Shown one piece after another: positions 1-12,100 of a stretch of 60,000 nucleotides of DNA. A model generated the notes under the pieces. That model had not been told where the DNA came from, ran no database searches, and saw only the letters and a list, made by a program, of their open reading frames with translations. The stretch's first letter is position 1; each line of letters starts with the position of its first letter. The position numbers were made by a program, and so were the translations under genes. The DNA lies in NCBI RefSeq assembly GCF_000003815.2, contig NC_049983.1:16392059-16452058 (forward strand), read 5' to 3'. Source of the stretch: Branchiostoma floridae. Lineage: Eukaryota; Chordata; Leptocardii; Amphioxiformes; Branchiostomatidae.

Positions 1-150
1 TTATCAATTCAAAAATAAGCAGATTATATTGGCATGAATTCACTTGTTTAGGGGCTTACAGGTCCAAGAAAAGAACAAAAGGGTTGTGTTACCACAGAAA
101 GGATTCTTTTGCATCAATCAACACTGTTTTTCTTCACTCTCTTTTTTCAG

Positions 151-305
151 GCATCTCGTTTAATTTGGGAAAGATCAGGAAAGGTGCTGGCACCTAACGG
201 AGGCGTGATGCGGACCTCCATCCTGGGGGTGCATCAGTACCAGGACATGGAGACTGTTATACACAACACTGAGAAGATCTGCAGGGTCACACATGCTGAC
301 CCCAG
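151..305 (+). CDS. ADPRH-like paralogue 1, exon with NGGVMR motif
   Basis: The acceptor is ttttttcag and the donor AG|GTTGGT. The 155-bp exon ends in phase 2 with HADPR. It is collinear with exon 4 of the paralogue at 21041-21195, which is also 155 bp. Confidence 0.88.
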
Positions 306-3067
306 GTTGGTTTGTCTGTTTTTATTTTTTTATTTGTGTTTGGTTTATACCTACACCAATTCAAAATACACAACAACTGTAGATTCTTCCAAAACAGATG
401 AGCTTTCATTCAATTACACCAAGGAGCTTTCGTCAACACCAATTTATGATCATTCAAATTCAGATTCTGCTTGAATGATAAGTACTGGTATGCTACATTA
501 TGCTACATGTAACCAAAAGAGACCATAAATAACTAAACTGTACTTCAGTATGTTACTTCAGTGTAAACCGAGGTAACTAATCCATGCCATAGTAAACAGT
601 AGAGAGCTGTCATTTGCAAGCAAACCTCAGATATTTCTCCTGTCTCTCTCCTCCTACAAGAATGGACCATCATCTTTCGAGATAGACAGATGCCTACAAC
701 TACTATGAGTGAAAACAACAGAAGGAAAAATATGAAAGAAAACAATATATTTCCCACCCCTATTGGGAATTAAAATGATACATATGTTAATGTATTCACC
801 CTAGATGCGTTGCCTCGTGTGTTGCCGTGACAACAGCCATCGCCATGATGCTGCAAGGGAAACATCGTAAAGAAGACGGGAGCATCGATACCTGGGGCGT
901 CACTCATGACAGCTTTGACTATGCCAAGAAATATCTGCTGGCTGACGATGGAACAGAAGACAGTACTGCAGTGAGTATTCAGTGCAGTATATGTAAAACT
1001 ATCTGTATATATTTACAATTATTGTGTTTTTGTCAGTCTTTCATGTCTATAAAGTTGTCAGGTCTTTTGTGGGGTACCCTGAGAAAACCAAATTGTTGCC
1101 GGGGGAGCCAAGTGATAGTTGAGGCCAGCTGGATCGTCTGCCAGTCGGGGGTTGTGGGGGCGCGAGGGATCAGGGATCAGACAGTAACCATTTGCATGCC
1201 AGCTCTTAGGAGTTTGGTTTTCCCAGGGAAATTGTGTGGCTCAACCAGTTGATTATTCAGACTGAGGGATAGCTTAGATGAGATGAGAGGAGGGACTTAA
1301 TAGCCTTGCAAAGACTAGTGCCTGATCCATTCAGCACCTTACTGCCTTAGTTCCTCCCATGACGTCAGGCACATCAGGCTGTCTTCCTCTATCCTGTGTG
1401 TGTAAATGTATTTCTCTCATTGCTCGATATCAAGTAACCTGCTGATTCTACATTCTTCTCTACGTTCAACCTCCATGTAAGACTGTGTCTGCTCCTGCTT
1501 CTTCTTTCTTCCATCAGGTATTTTTAAGTCAAGGATTTTTCATACATGTATCTGTTGTCTTCCAATCAACTTTCAAAAGTTGTAGGGTCTTTGCACCCAT
1601 CTTTTAAGATGACCAACAAAAAAAAGAAATACTCTGCAGGATATGTTATTGCCATTTACCAATCTTATATTTCTGCTGCTGCCACTTTAGGTCCAGGAGC
1701 TCCAGTTCCACATGGAGGCAGAGAAGCTTTCTGCCCTGAAGCTTGACGAGAAGCGCAAGATCGGTTACACATACAAGACGCTCGGCGCCGGGTTCTGGTC
1801 GCTGAGACAGAGCGACTTCAGGAAGGCACTGACAGAACTCGTCATGGAGGTAAAGAAATTGTTTCAAGCTCGCTACTGTGTCAGCTACAGGTTTTTCTCA
1901 TTGTGAACAACTTTATGTGTCCATCTCGGTGTGAGTTAAATTAAAGTTGCCCATACATGTGTAACAGATGCTTGAGGTGGTGCTCATCTCCATTTCTGTA
2001 GCCCTTGGGCCACACATTTGTGAAGCCACTACAGCAGGGGGCTGGTCCTCTGGTAGTGATGACTGTGTTTAACTCCCATATTCTTTCCCAAATGCTGAGT
2101 GCTGAGCAGAGAGGTATGACTCGCTCAGGGAATGAACTCACAACTATTGCATGCCAAACACTCTACCCACTCGGCCATTGCATCGGTACTTTGTGAGTGG
2201 TCCATCAAATAAGTCTGTCCAGATATGCATCTTGTACAACTGTTAAGCACAAAACTTGAGGCAGCTAATAATACAAATAAACAAACAAACTTGTTTCCCT
2301 CCCAGGGGGGTGATGCAGACACCAACGGTGCAGTAGCGGGGGCGCTCCTGGGCTGTAAGCTGGGGGTGAAGGGACTGCCAAAGTCATGGAGGGACAAACT
2401 CTGCTACAAGAAGTGGCTGGACGAACAGATTATAGCCAAGTAAGAAACCTAACATTCAGTCTGATAGAAATGTCACTCATCACTTTATACAATAATGTAA
2501 CATGTTTCATCTTTACACAGCAAATGTTCTCTTCTGAGCTTGAAGCAAATTTTGAAAAGAAATTTTGGTTGTGGATAAAAAAATCTTCTCAACAATGTCT
2601 GAACACCTGGATATCTTAATTGTACATTATTACCTCATCAGAAATTGCTGAATCAGACACTGAAAGGCAATTCTCTCAGGTCCACAACTGTAGTATCGGT
2701 AATTGTCAAGCCAACGAGATTATAGATTGTAAAGCCTCCACCTTCATGGGTTAAGCTTTACTTTTCATTTTTACAGTAAATGTGTTTTACCGGGTATATC
2801 ATTTTTGTCCAATCACTTCTGCACTTTTCCAGGTACCTGGAAACATTCCCTCTTGTTCATCTGACAGCCACCCCCCTCCCCATGGAGGCAAAGGTTCATG
2901 GTAAGAAGGAGGGGGATGCACAAAATGGTGAAAGATACAAAGACGATAAAGCTCATCAGGAGGAAAAGGGGGAGAGTGAAAAGGAGACAAAAGAAGAATC
3001 GAGCAACGACAAGGACTCGAAGGAAACAGTTGCTTCACTGGGAGTACAGATGGAAACTGCACTGTAA
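151..3067 (+). CDS. ADP-ribosylglycohydrolase family protein, paralogue 1 (5'-partial; 5 exons in window)
   Basis: Exons at 151-305, 805-970, 1691-1849, 2306-2439 and 2833-3067 (stop TAA) splice in frame with GT-AG borders. The product belongs to the ADP-ribosylglycohydrolase (DraG/ARH) family, which removes ADP-ribose from proteins or related substrates using a two-metal site. Visible signatures are APNGGVMRTSILG (the family's NGxxMR motif), GYTYKTLGAGFW, and GGDADTN, whose two aspartates bind the second metal. The exons with the N-terminal GDA and TDD motifs must lie before base 1. After the catalytic core the last exon adds about 78 residues, mostly Lys/Glu/Asp-rich and probably disordered. 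Exon sizes and phases match the minus-strand paralogue at 16543-26367 (155/155, 166/133, 159/159, 134/131). The metal site looks intact, so activity is likely. The substrate (arginine, serine or other) cannot be told from the sequence. Confidence 0.88.
805..970 (+). CDS. ADPRH-like paralogue 1, exon CVASCVAVTTAIAMML
   Basis: The acceptor is caccctag and the donor GCA|GTGAGT. It encodes the conserved helix after HADPR. It is 33 bp longer than the matching exon of the paralogue because of an inserted loop (HRKEDGSIDTWGV region). Confidence 0.88.
1691..1849 (+). CDS. ADPRH-like paralogue 1, exon GYTYKTLGAGFW
   Basis: The acceptor is ccactttag and the donor GAG|GTAAAG. It is 159 bp, phase 0 on both sides, the same as the paralogue's exon at 19643-19801. 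Confidence 0.9.
1945..2196 (-). repeat. tRNA-derived SINE (family B), in intron
   Basis: Read on the minus strand, the head looks tRNA-like: GCAATGGCCGAGTGGGTAGA is A-box-like and GTGAGTTCATTCCC is B-box-like. It continues with body blocks (CAGCATTTGGGAAAGA, GTGTGGCCCAAGGGCTA) that recur in the same order at 57845-58142. The short open frames here belong to this repeat. Confidence 0.72.
2306..2439 (+). CDS. ADPRH-like paralogue 1, exon with GGDADTN metal motif
   Basis: The acceptor is ccctcccag. The exon opens directly with GGDADTN, the second metal-binding motif of the family, and ends DEQIIA plus a split Lys codon (AA|GTAAGA). Confidence 0.92.
2833..3067 (+). CDS. ADPRH-like paralogue 1, last exon with charged tail
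   Basis: The acceptor is cttttccag. It completes the core (YLETFPLVHLTATP) and then encodes a highly charged, low-complexity tail ending at TAA 3065-3067. The tail is rich in K, E, D and S and has no recognisable domain. Confidence 0.85.
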
Positions 3068-4800
3068 AACTGAACTGGAAACTTAAAACTCAGACCAAGC
3101 TTGTTCTAGATCTTTTTTTAAAGCTTTAGACATCATAATTGATAGTGGTAATAACACACAAGTGTAAGGATGGTTACACCGCTATGTTCCGACACCACCT
3201 AACAATCTATCCTGTACCCCTAATTGGTAATCGGAACATAGGGGCATTGATACATATGAGTGTAGGAACTTAGGGCTGTCCCTGTAAGAGCAGGGTGTGG
3301 TATGATCCAGAAATTGAAAGGACCTCAACAGGTTGCTTTTTTTGTGCTTAAGCAATTTTACTTTCTAAATCACTGCTCAAATGGCTGTATAAATTGCCAA
3401 CAGAAATTTCTTTGAAGAGTATCATGAGATAACCTTAAAATTGTAGAAATTGTACAAGGGACTTGCTTCATAGCTATAGTGCAAACTCAACTCAATTGAT
3501 TTTCTTTGCAGTGATATTAATAACTGTAGAATAATGAACTAAAAAAATATTGTGTTCTGTAGATTGATTTAAGATCACTGGGACTCAATTTGCAGTAGGA
3601 GGAGAAAAGAGATGTTTGTGGTGTTTTACGTTTGTCTCTGAAGCAACAATATTAATATTGATACAATGGAAGACAGCAATTATTTTGTGATGTGATGAGT
3701 TGTGGGGAGAGACCACTAGAAATGTAAAACCACCACAAAGGCTTATCAGTCTACAGTAATTAATTGTTAAGGATTTGATGAAAGTGCCATGGATTTTTTT
3801 GAAGATTTGTTTTGTAAGTCATATTATATTTTCTCTTTTTAGAGGAAAATGTGTGCTATGAAAGGAAAATGTAGTATTGATATTGTGGCATTCCATTGAC
3901 ATGTTGATATATTGCTGATATAATTATCGCCGCCTATTTACTTCACAGAAGTGTTCACCTTTAAACACAGTATCATTCGTTGCAGCTAATGACTGTGAAA
4001 TGTTGAGTACATGTATTTTGTTGCACATCCTAAATATTCAGTAAGCAGCACAATCTGTGTGTATATTGCTGAAAAGTGGCAAGTTTTAACTATTAGAATT
4101 AGTAGTCTTGACTAATGATCAGTTTACTTCATAATAACTTTTTAACATTGAAGTAACATCTCAAGACTTAGTACATTTTTTTGAATAGCCAAAAAGACAT
4201 GTTGCAAAGAAATTGCCAAATAAGCCGTTTATTTTTCCATGAAGCCTTTATATAAGAGCATTGTCTATTAGGACAAAGGCAGATTGGTTAAAAACTCTTA
4301 CAAAATTATAGGTTTCATATATTAGTTAAAGACAAGTATGAGTTTAGTCACTGGATCAGTGAGGCTTTATGCTCTGTGTGAAATTGTATAAATGGGTTGT
4401 AAATATTCTGTAGCTACTCCAGAATGGTAACATAAACTCACAATTGTGATACCACAGTTACATGTGCATTTTTCAATTTATTAGAATTAAGCTAAACATA
4501 CATTCTAATCATCCTTTTTACAAAATGACTGTTCAATTTTAAACAGGATTTGATGAAATAAACGTGCCATGGATATCGTTAGAATATTTCTTTGCGAATT
4601 CTGTTTTCTCTTTTTAGAGGAAAATGTCTGCTGTGAAAGGAAAATTAGACATGCAATATTGATATTGTGGCTTTCTGGTGACATGTTAATATATTGCTGA
4701 TAGTGATATACAATGTTTTGAAAGGAATGAATTTGAGCCTACATAAATGACAATAGTGTTGCTCCTTGCGGTGCCCCTTTGTAATTAGGCGATCTGCATT
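3068..4800 (+). other. 3' UTR / downstream region of ADPRH-like paralogue 1
   Basis: AT-rich and without coding potential. A polyadenylation-type AATAAA lies at 4557-4562. A block of about 160 bp at 3766-3925 is repeated directly at 4543-4705 (shared GATTTGATGAAA, TTCTCTTTTTAGAGGAAAAT, GATATTGTGGC). A second short block at 3936-3990 (TTTAAACACAGTA context) recurs at 6489-6545. Confidence 0.55.
4557..4562 (+). terminator. AATAAA polyadenylation signal candidate
   Basis: A canonical hexamer about 1.5 kb past the stop codon of the plus-strand hydrolase. It lies within the second copy of a direct repeat, so its use is uncertain. Confidence 0.35.
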
Positions 4801-5088
4801 TAATCTCCAAGCAGACCCTACGATGGCATAAGATAGTACTGAACTGGCCAAGGAGTGTAGTCAGCTAGTGCATTTGCCATGCCCCCAATCGGCTAGAACA
4901 AAGGCTATTATCATCCGATTGTTTCCCAATCAAACTGTGCTTGCAGTGTAAGTGCTAATTGCCCTCCTGTTCACTGACTTTGTAGTCAGTGTAGGTAGCG
5001 AAACACACTCCTATTAAAGCCGGCTTAACTACTCTACCAGCAGACATTGATACTATCTTATGCTACCGTAGGATCTGTTTGGAGATTA
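4801..5088. mobile_element. MITE family A, copy 1 (longest copy)
   Basis: Terminal inverted repeats TAATCTCCAAGCAGACCCTA and the complement of TAGGATCTGTTTGGAGATTA, followed by subterminal blocks around AGATAGTA. The same ends are found at 12001-12164, 26047-26219 and 47619-47708. There is no coding capacity. No clear target duplication is seen at this copy. Confidence 0.8.
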
Positions 5089-5940
5089 ATCAATTACAGC
5101 TCAGACGAGCAAAGCCAGACCCTGGCGGCATGGCGCGACGCCGTGCTAATTAATATCAAAAGCAACCTTTTGTTTAATACCGACAAATTCTGTATGTGGC
5201 CCGGACGCCGACAGGGCGCGGCGGTCACCGAATTCCAAACTGGGTCATTATACCCACGGATCTCGCGCTGAAAGCACACGTTAGAGACGTAGTGCTCTGA
5301 AAATTTCCCGAGTTTTCTTTTACATTTCATCTCCTGTTTTGGCATCGGACTGGAAAATTCAGAACACTCCCCGTTCCAGCAGATCGTAGTTTCATGTAGC
5401 GGCCACTTCCTTGGCCGAGAATTGTTTCTGTGGAGCTAGGGTGCTACGTACTCGTCCTCTTCGGAGCCGCATCCCGTTCAGCGGAGCCAGTCCGGCAAGA
5501 ACCCCCGCACTCGTCTGACCCGTCTTCGGCGCCCCTCGTCTTCGTCGAAGACAACCAGCCACGTACCCATTGGACCCCTTTGTCTTTCCTGTGGAACAGG
5601 CAGTTGATGAGGAGTGGGGTGTGAACTCCTACTCAACCGAAAGAACTCCACTCTGAACTTGGCCTGTCATCGGCTCATCGAGTCTACGCCTCACGTCTGG
5701 TCGAACCATTCATAATTTAGTGACCGGACAGTCGCCCGTCTGTGAACTCAACTCAAACTCTACGGTGAGCCACTCTACTTTTTATTTTGTTACTAAATGT
5801 CCTTCCAGGATACCAGGATGCCTGGATACCATACCCCGACCTCAAAAATATCTTTCGTGTTGGGGTCTGGCAGAAAGTCTCTCGAAGGCCCTCGATCAGA
5901 GCAAGAACCTATGTAGTATGATTGATGACCACTCACACCC
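5089..5940 (+). other. Unassigned intergenic stretch with weak open frames
   Basis: GC-richer than its surroundings. Frames at 5430-5624 and 5720-6070 are short, and the second runs into a MITE. I recognise no domain and see no convincing splice structure. It could be a decayed mobile element. Confidence 0.3.
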
Positions 5941-6156
5941 TACTCTCCAAGCAGAGGTTAGGTTCCGGCTGTTTTTTAACGTTTTTTTGGTCATTTTTAT
6001 CGGGCTTTCAATTTTTTATATCTTGCTGTGTCAAAACCTAAGGCCGGACACAACAACAACAAAAAAATGACAAAATAGAAAGCCCGATAAAAACGACTAA
6101 AAAAAAGTTAAAAATACAGCCGGAGCCTAACCACTGCTTGGAGAGTACTCACACCC
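5932..6156. mobile_element. MULE-like MITE (family M), copy 1, with 9-bp target duplication
   Basis: The element spans 5941-6147. Its ends, TACTCTCCAAGCAG and the inverted form, continue into about 70 bp of nearly perfect inverted repeat containing TTTTTATCGGGCTTTC. The direct repeat CTCACACCC flanks it exactly at 5932-5940 and 6148-6156. A 9-bp target duplication is typical of Mutator-like transposases. No transposase is encoded. Confidence 0.88.
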
Positions 6157-6981
6157 CAGGTAGCCAGCTTCAACACACCACAGTTGGTCAACAGGCTATC
6201 ACAGTAGCGAATCAGGGAGATATGGCTCAAGGGTGTATTGAATTGTTTTCAAAATAACAACAGAACTTTGTTCAAAACTGCAAACCTCTGTTTGTCATGT
6301 TTGCTAAACTCAGATCTCAATAAAGTAACAGCCTCTAACCCAGCAGTACATGAAGTGTCTTATCATTTCATACAAATTTTTTTTTAAGTATGCCTATGCC
6401 AATGAGTCTAACCACATCTTTATTTTCCTGGTGTCGGTAGAAAATTCATGAATTGTAAAACACTTTTTTGCGAAGCAAAAACTTATTGCCACCTTACCTA
6501 ACAGAAGCGTTTGCCTTTAAACACAGTACCACTCGTTGCAGCTTCTCACTTCTCAGAATTCCATGTAAGCAAAGCCTCTGATTCCATCTTGGAACAGAAA
6601 ATTCTCAGCCATACACATACGCATAAATCAACAGAATTACTTGGTAGAAAGTTGACTATAAATCTTTGATAAGGACCTGGTTATAAGACCTAGACATGCC
6701 TTAGTAAGACACCATGTACAGCACTGCACTTTTCTTGTTTGTTTGAAATATTTTATTTTCCACCTTACCATTCGTTCTTCCACCACCGGTCACGCTAGGG
6801 CAACCTGAGTCCCCTGGGCACAATGCCCAATGAGGGGTCTTGCCCAGTGCCATGTGGATGTAGAAGAAGAAAGGCCTGAGTAGCCTCCTTCACCGGCGTC
6901 TCAAGGAGACTGTGCAATGCTATATAGACTATCTAGCTTGATAACATTTACATGCATATTCTAGGTAAAATACTCACCCAC
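6157..6981. other. Intergenic DNA between two MITE copies
   Basis: No coding signal seen. It holds an AATAAA at about 6319 and a diverged copy (6489-6545) of a sequence at 3936-3990. A GC-richer block at 6775-6910 resembles the 3' part of a dispersed repeat but is not identified. Confidence 0.35.
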
Positions 6982-7249
6982 CTAAAAGCTTACTCTCCAA
7001 GCAGAGGTTAGGCTCCGGCTGTTTTTAACGTTTTTTTAGTCGTTTTTATCGGGCTTTCTATTTGTCATTTTTCTTGAAGTACGCCAGCCAAACCTCTGCC
7101 GGCACTGACCTAGGGGCGGAGCAAACACTATTTGATTCCATTGACGCAGCAAGAAATAAAAAAAAAACAGAAAGCCCGATAAAAACGAATAAAAAAAACG
7201 TTACAAAAACAGCCGGAGCCTAACCTCTGCTTGGAGAGTACTAAAAGCT
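6982..7249. mobile_element. MULE-like MITE (family M), copy 2, with 9-bp target duplication
   Basis: The element spans 6991-7240 and has the same inverted repeats as copy 1, but a different, longer loop. The exact flanking repeat CTAAAAGCT lies at 6982-6990 and 7241-7249. It ends 41 bp before the ATG of the receptor kinase gene. Confidence 0.9.
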
Positions 7250-7281
7250 AACATGTTGAGTGATTTCTGTGATTCAGCAGC

Positions 7282-9148
7282 ATGCAGACGAGTGGAATGA
7301 GGTGCCGAGCCGCTGCAGTCAGTGTCCTTGGTGTCCTGTGGGTCATCACGGCTGCCTTAGCCTGCCCAGAGAAATGTTGGTGTAAAGTATTTAGTGATTC
7401 GTCAATGGTTAGCTGTTCTCTCCAGGAGTTGAAAGGTGTTCCTATCAACATACCACCGAAAACAACTTCTCTAAGCCTGACATTCAACAACATACAGAAC
7501 CTGACTGTTGCGGCTTTCTCCGACCTCATCAATTTGGGGGAGCTTGATCTGGCCAATAACAACATCAGCGTTCTTCCTGACGGAGTTTTTTCAAATCTCA
7601 CTAGCCTTGAGATTCTTCGTCTGGACAACAACAACATCGGCGTTCTCCCTGATGGAGTCTTCTCAAGTCTCGCCAGCCTTAAGAAGCTTCGTCTGGCCAA
7701 TAACAACATCAGAGTTCTTCCTGGTGGAGTCTTCTCAAATCTGACCAGCCTGGAGTTGCTAGATCTGCAGAACAACAACATCAGCGTTCTTCCTGACGGA
7801 ATCTTCTCAAAATTCACCAGTCTGGAGAGGCTTTATCTACAGAACAACCCCATCAGCGTTTTTTCTGACGGAGTCTTCTCACATCTCACCAGCCTGGAAT
7901 GGCTTCTTCTGGCAAGCAACAACATCAGGGTTCTCCCTGACGGAGTCTTCTCAAATCTCACTAGCCTGAAACGGCTTCGTCTGTACAACAACAACATCAG
8001 CGTTCTCCCTGACGGAATCTTCTCACATCTCCTCAGTCTGGAGATACTTGATCTGCAAAAAAACCACATCAGTTCTCTTCCTGGCGGATTCTTCTCAAAT
8101 CTGACCAGCCTGGGGACGCTTAATCTACAGAACAACGACATCAGCGTTCTTCCTGACGGAATCTTCTCACATCTCCTCAGCCTGGAGTTGCTTGGTCTGC
8201 AGAACAGCAACATCAGCGTTCTTCCTGACGGAATCTTCTCAAATCTTATCAGCCTGGAGACACTTGATCTACAGAAAAACGACATCAGTTCTCTTCCTGA
8301 CGGAGTCTTCTCAAATCTGACTAGCCTGGAGAGGCTTTATCTACAGAACAACCGCATCCGCGTTCTTCCTGATGAAGTCTTTTCACATCTCCTCAGTCTG
8401 AAATGGCTTCGTCTGGAGAAGAACAGCATCAGCGTTCTTTCCGATAGAGGTTTCTCACATCTCACCAGCCTGAAATGGCTTCGTTTGGACAACAACAACA
8501 TCAGCGTTCTTCCTGACGGAGTCTTCTCAAATCTTACCAACCTGGATAGTCTTTATCTGCAGAACAACCACATCAGCGTTCTTCCGGATGGAATCTTCTC
8601 ACATCTGACAAGTTTGAAACGGTGCATTCTGTCGAACAATAGCATTTCGGATATTTCAACGGGAGATTTCTTACAGCTTAGATACCTAAAACATTTGCTT
8701 TTAAAGAACAACAACATACAGAATCTGCCTATTGATTTATTTTCAACTCAAACTACCCTTGAAATACTAGACCTGTCCGATAATTACATAGAAGTTCTCC
8801 CAGGCACAGTTTTCTCAAATCTTACCAGTCTAACCAGGTTGAACCTGTCCAATAACAACATACAGACTCTATCCGTAGACATCACACGTCTTCCTCAGCT
8901 GACTACCCTCGCCATAGGTGGGAACCCCTGGAGGTGCGACTGCAGATTACAGAATCTAATGACGCCACGTCTGCGAGCTTTAATCCAGGGGAATCCAACC
9001 TGCAGCTCCCCTCCCCACATGGAAGGTGTCGCTCTGCCACTCGTCGTGGCAGCCACGGTTTGTCACGGCCACGGGGACTGCACCTTGGAAGGTGAAGAGG
9101 GTACTTGTGCTTGCAATGAAGCCTGGACTGGTCCATACTGTGATAAAG
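7282..9148 (+). CDS. RTK exon 1: signal peptide, LRRNT, ~20 LRRs, LRRCT, EGF-like
   Basis: A single 1,867-bp exon. The start at 7282 gives a clear signal peptide (hydrophobic VSVLGVLWVITAALA). The repeats follow LxxLxxLxLxxNxIxxLPDGxFSx at 24-aa spacing. Most repeats between about 7,540 and 8,600 are nearly identical at DNA level (72-bp unit). It ends with an EGF-like CHGHGDC...CACNEAWTGPYC and donor AAAG|GTAAGG in phase 1. Confidence 0.93.
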
Positions 9149-12100
9149 GTAAGGTGTACGTTTAAGTTTCAACATGGGCCACCAAACGCGAAAGAAAGAT
9201 TTTAGGTCCGTGCACGGAATGAGGGCACATGGATACAAAGTACCCCAAACTGAATCATATAAAGAGAATATCTTTGTCACAAATACAGAAACATCTGTTC
9301 ACAGTATCAAATGCTGTAGTTGGCCAATTTGCTTTAATACTTGCAGAAGCTAACTTGGCCTATGGAAAGACAGCAACACAGAGTTCCACCTACACCTACA
9401 ACGGGGTATCGGGAGGACCAGAAAAGGCTGTTGATGGCTACAGAGGGACTGATGCCAGGCGGCGTGTCAGTGAGTGCGCTCGGACCAAGATAGAATATCA
9501 GCCATGGTGGAAGGTAGACCTGGCAGGTTTCTACACAGTCAGCCGGGTCAGCGTTCTTAACAGAGGAGGCTCGCGCAAGTTGCGGGGTAAGTTTTTTCAG
9601 CATGTAAGATTACATGTATGCGAACACGGGGATCAGTAGATTCCATTGATCCATCCCAGTTGTGTAGGAGGATGGAATTGTACATGGGTGGTATACACTA
9701 TAGTCTTATTGGTCAGTCCTAAATTATTTTCGTTCTGAAAGATTATCATTAGCCTAGTAGATTTTTAGTTATCAAAAAGTGTGCCAAGTTTTGTTCCTCT
9801 ACATCAGCAGTACATAATTAATATATTCTGTGCTTGATCATGTACGCCTTCTAAGTTTAAACTGAGACCGATGAAAAAATGTCTACTTTTCATTTAAATG
9901 ATGACAAACGCCTCGGCAAGTCTAAGTGATGAGAGACTCGTCCCCTACAAGTACAAGTAAACACAAGGGGCTCAAAAACAGGATTGTCCATTTTGGGTGC
10001 CGGACATGGTTTTCCATCTGCAGCTGTACGGAAATGGGGGCGCATAATAATCATAAAATCTTTTTTGCTTCTTCTGTTCTTCTGCGATTGAAGTCCCCTA
10101 GTATAGTTTTGTTCAAGGGGCGACACAAGGTATTCTTCTGACTTAAGCAAAAACCTAGCGCCTTTTTTTTACATTTCCACTTGGCAATAAGTACATGTTG
10201 CTGACTTCTATCTACAGCATTCGCACTAAGAAACTTCATGGTGCGAGTTGGCCCGAACGAGAACTTCACCCAAAATGACCAATGCGGACAGACTTACTCG
10301 ACCACTCCGACAGCTGGACAGACTATCGTCGTGCACTGTGACCCGCCGATACCAGGCCGTTATGTCTCCGTTCACATCATGGCCATGGGGCAGAGGAGGA
10401 CCTTGACAGTGTGTGAGGTGGAGGTCTATGTTACAGGTAAGATAGTCCTTTCTTTTGATTATTCTACAGGAAAGAATGATGACAAAGAAAAGAATCAAAG
10501 TCTCATTGTTCAGTTATCATCAAACTCACAGCCCCCAATGGTCTATATATTACAGGATTTATCTTATCTGGTATGTCTTTATATCTTTATTCAAACATAT
10601 CAACTAAGTTCCTTGGAAACACTTCGGAAAATTCTCTGGAATGTTGTGTGATCGTGGCTATCAGTACTGTAAAAAAAACTATTAACAGACTCAACCATTT
10701 TGAAAGTTTATACTTCCAGGAGTCTGCTGTGACCATACAATCAGGATAAAGAACGGCCAGGTCAAAGCTACTGACGGCTACTGCCCTGGGAACGACATCC
10801 AGTTCTCTTGTGATACTGGGTACGAGCTTGTCGGCAACTCCTTCGCTATCTGCCGGGACGAGGGTTGGGACCGAAGGATTCCGACTTGCCAACGTAAGTT
10901 ACCGGGACACCTTTTCTGGTTTCTTTTCTTTATCTCTTTCTGTCTTCTGCAAGAAAAGAGCATAGCAACTAAATTTATATTAATATGTGGTGTATTTTGC
11001 CAGCCAGTAGGTACCCAATGTGTTGAGTAATGAGGCTGTTTTAACGTGGTCGAGGCACCTCCTCGAGCACGGGACCCCCGTTTTATGTCCCTTCCGGAAG
11101 ACGATTTCGTGGAAAGCTTCGTGAGGCTACAGCAATCCGAACGTTCTTGGGTGGTCCCCCATCCAAGAACTGTCCGGACAGCGCGTTGCGTAACTTTCGA
11201 GATCGAGGGATCGGGTACCGGTGTACCATGGCCAACGCGCCACGCGGCCTAAAAAGAGCTCGCGGTTTTTAATTCTATGGACCTCAAAGAGATTAGGAAT
11301 GTATAAACTTTTCGTTTGATCTCTACATATTTCCAGGTATCTGCTGTGACGCCATCACTGAAATCACAAACGGCCAGGTCAATGCTACCGACGGCTACTG
11401 CTCTGGGAACAACATCCAGTTCTCTTGTAATCCTGGGTACGAGCTTGTCGGCAACTCCAATGCCTCTTGCCAAGAGGACAAAAGTTGGGGTAGACAGATA
11501 CCAACTTGTCGCAAACGTAAGTTATTGAAACTGATGTATACGTATTTGAAATCTTAATTATGAAATGAAAGAGCAATGAAATCCGGCAGCAAAAAACACA
11601 ACATCGTAGGCCTTAAATGCAGAATTAGAGGCTATAAGTCATTTGATAATTAGGCTAATAAATATATGTATTCAATTGTAGTCACGTCACAACAGCAGGA
11701 AGACAAACTGTATTCCCGACGAAAGGCATAGATCGAAAGTCCTTCGTAAGAAAGCGCCGTAAGTGTACATGACATGTAATGTAAAAACGAACACCACATG
11801 GTCTCACGATATTGTGTCGACTGTTCTGAACCACCATTCCACAACTAGTATATAATGGCTATACCAGACGTTATTTCCTGCGTCTTCGCCATTTCAAGAA
11901 AAAGAGCTTTTATCCCATATTGTCTTCTGAGTAAAGTATCATATACCAATTATGGAACTTCGTACCTCCGACATTGTCCCTGTACCAGTGCTGTTCTAGC
12001 TAATCTCCAAGCAGATCCTACGGTAGCATAAGATAGTATCAAAAGCTGGCAGAGGAGTGAAGCCGGCCTAGGAGTGTGTTTCGCTACCGGGGCAAATGGA

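Noticed and set aside
7248-8540. Long open frames on the minus strand across the LRR array (189, 150 and 67 codons)
   Set aside because: They are the antisense of the 72-bp LRR repeat and repeat with it (EKTPSGRTLMLL pattern). The plus-strand frame has clear LRR and signal peptide features.
7540-8620. Regular direct repeats that could look like a CRISPR array
   Set aside because: They are coding LRR repeats without unique spacers, in an animal genome.
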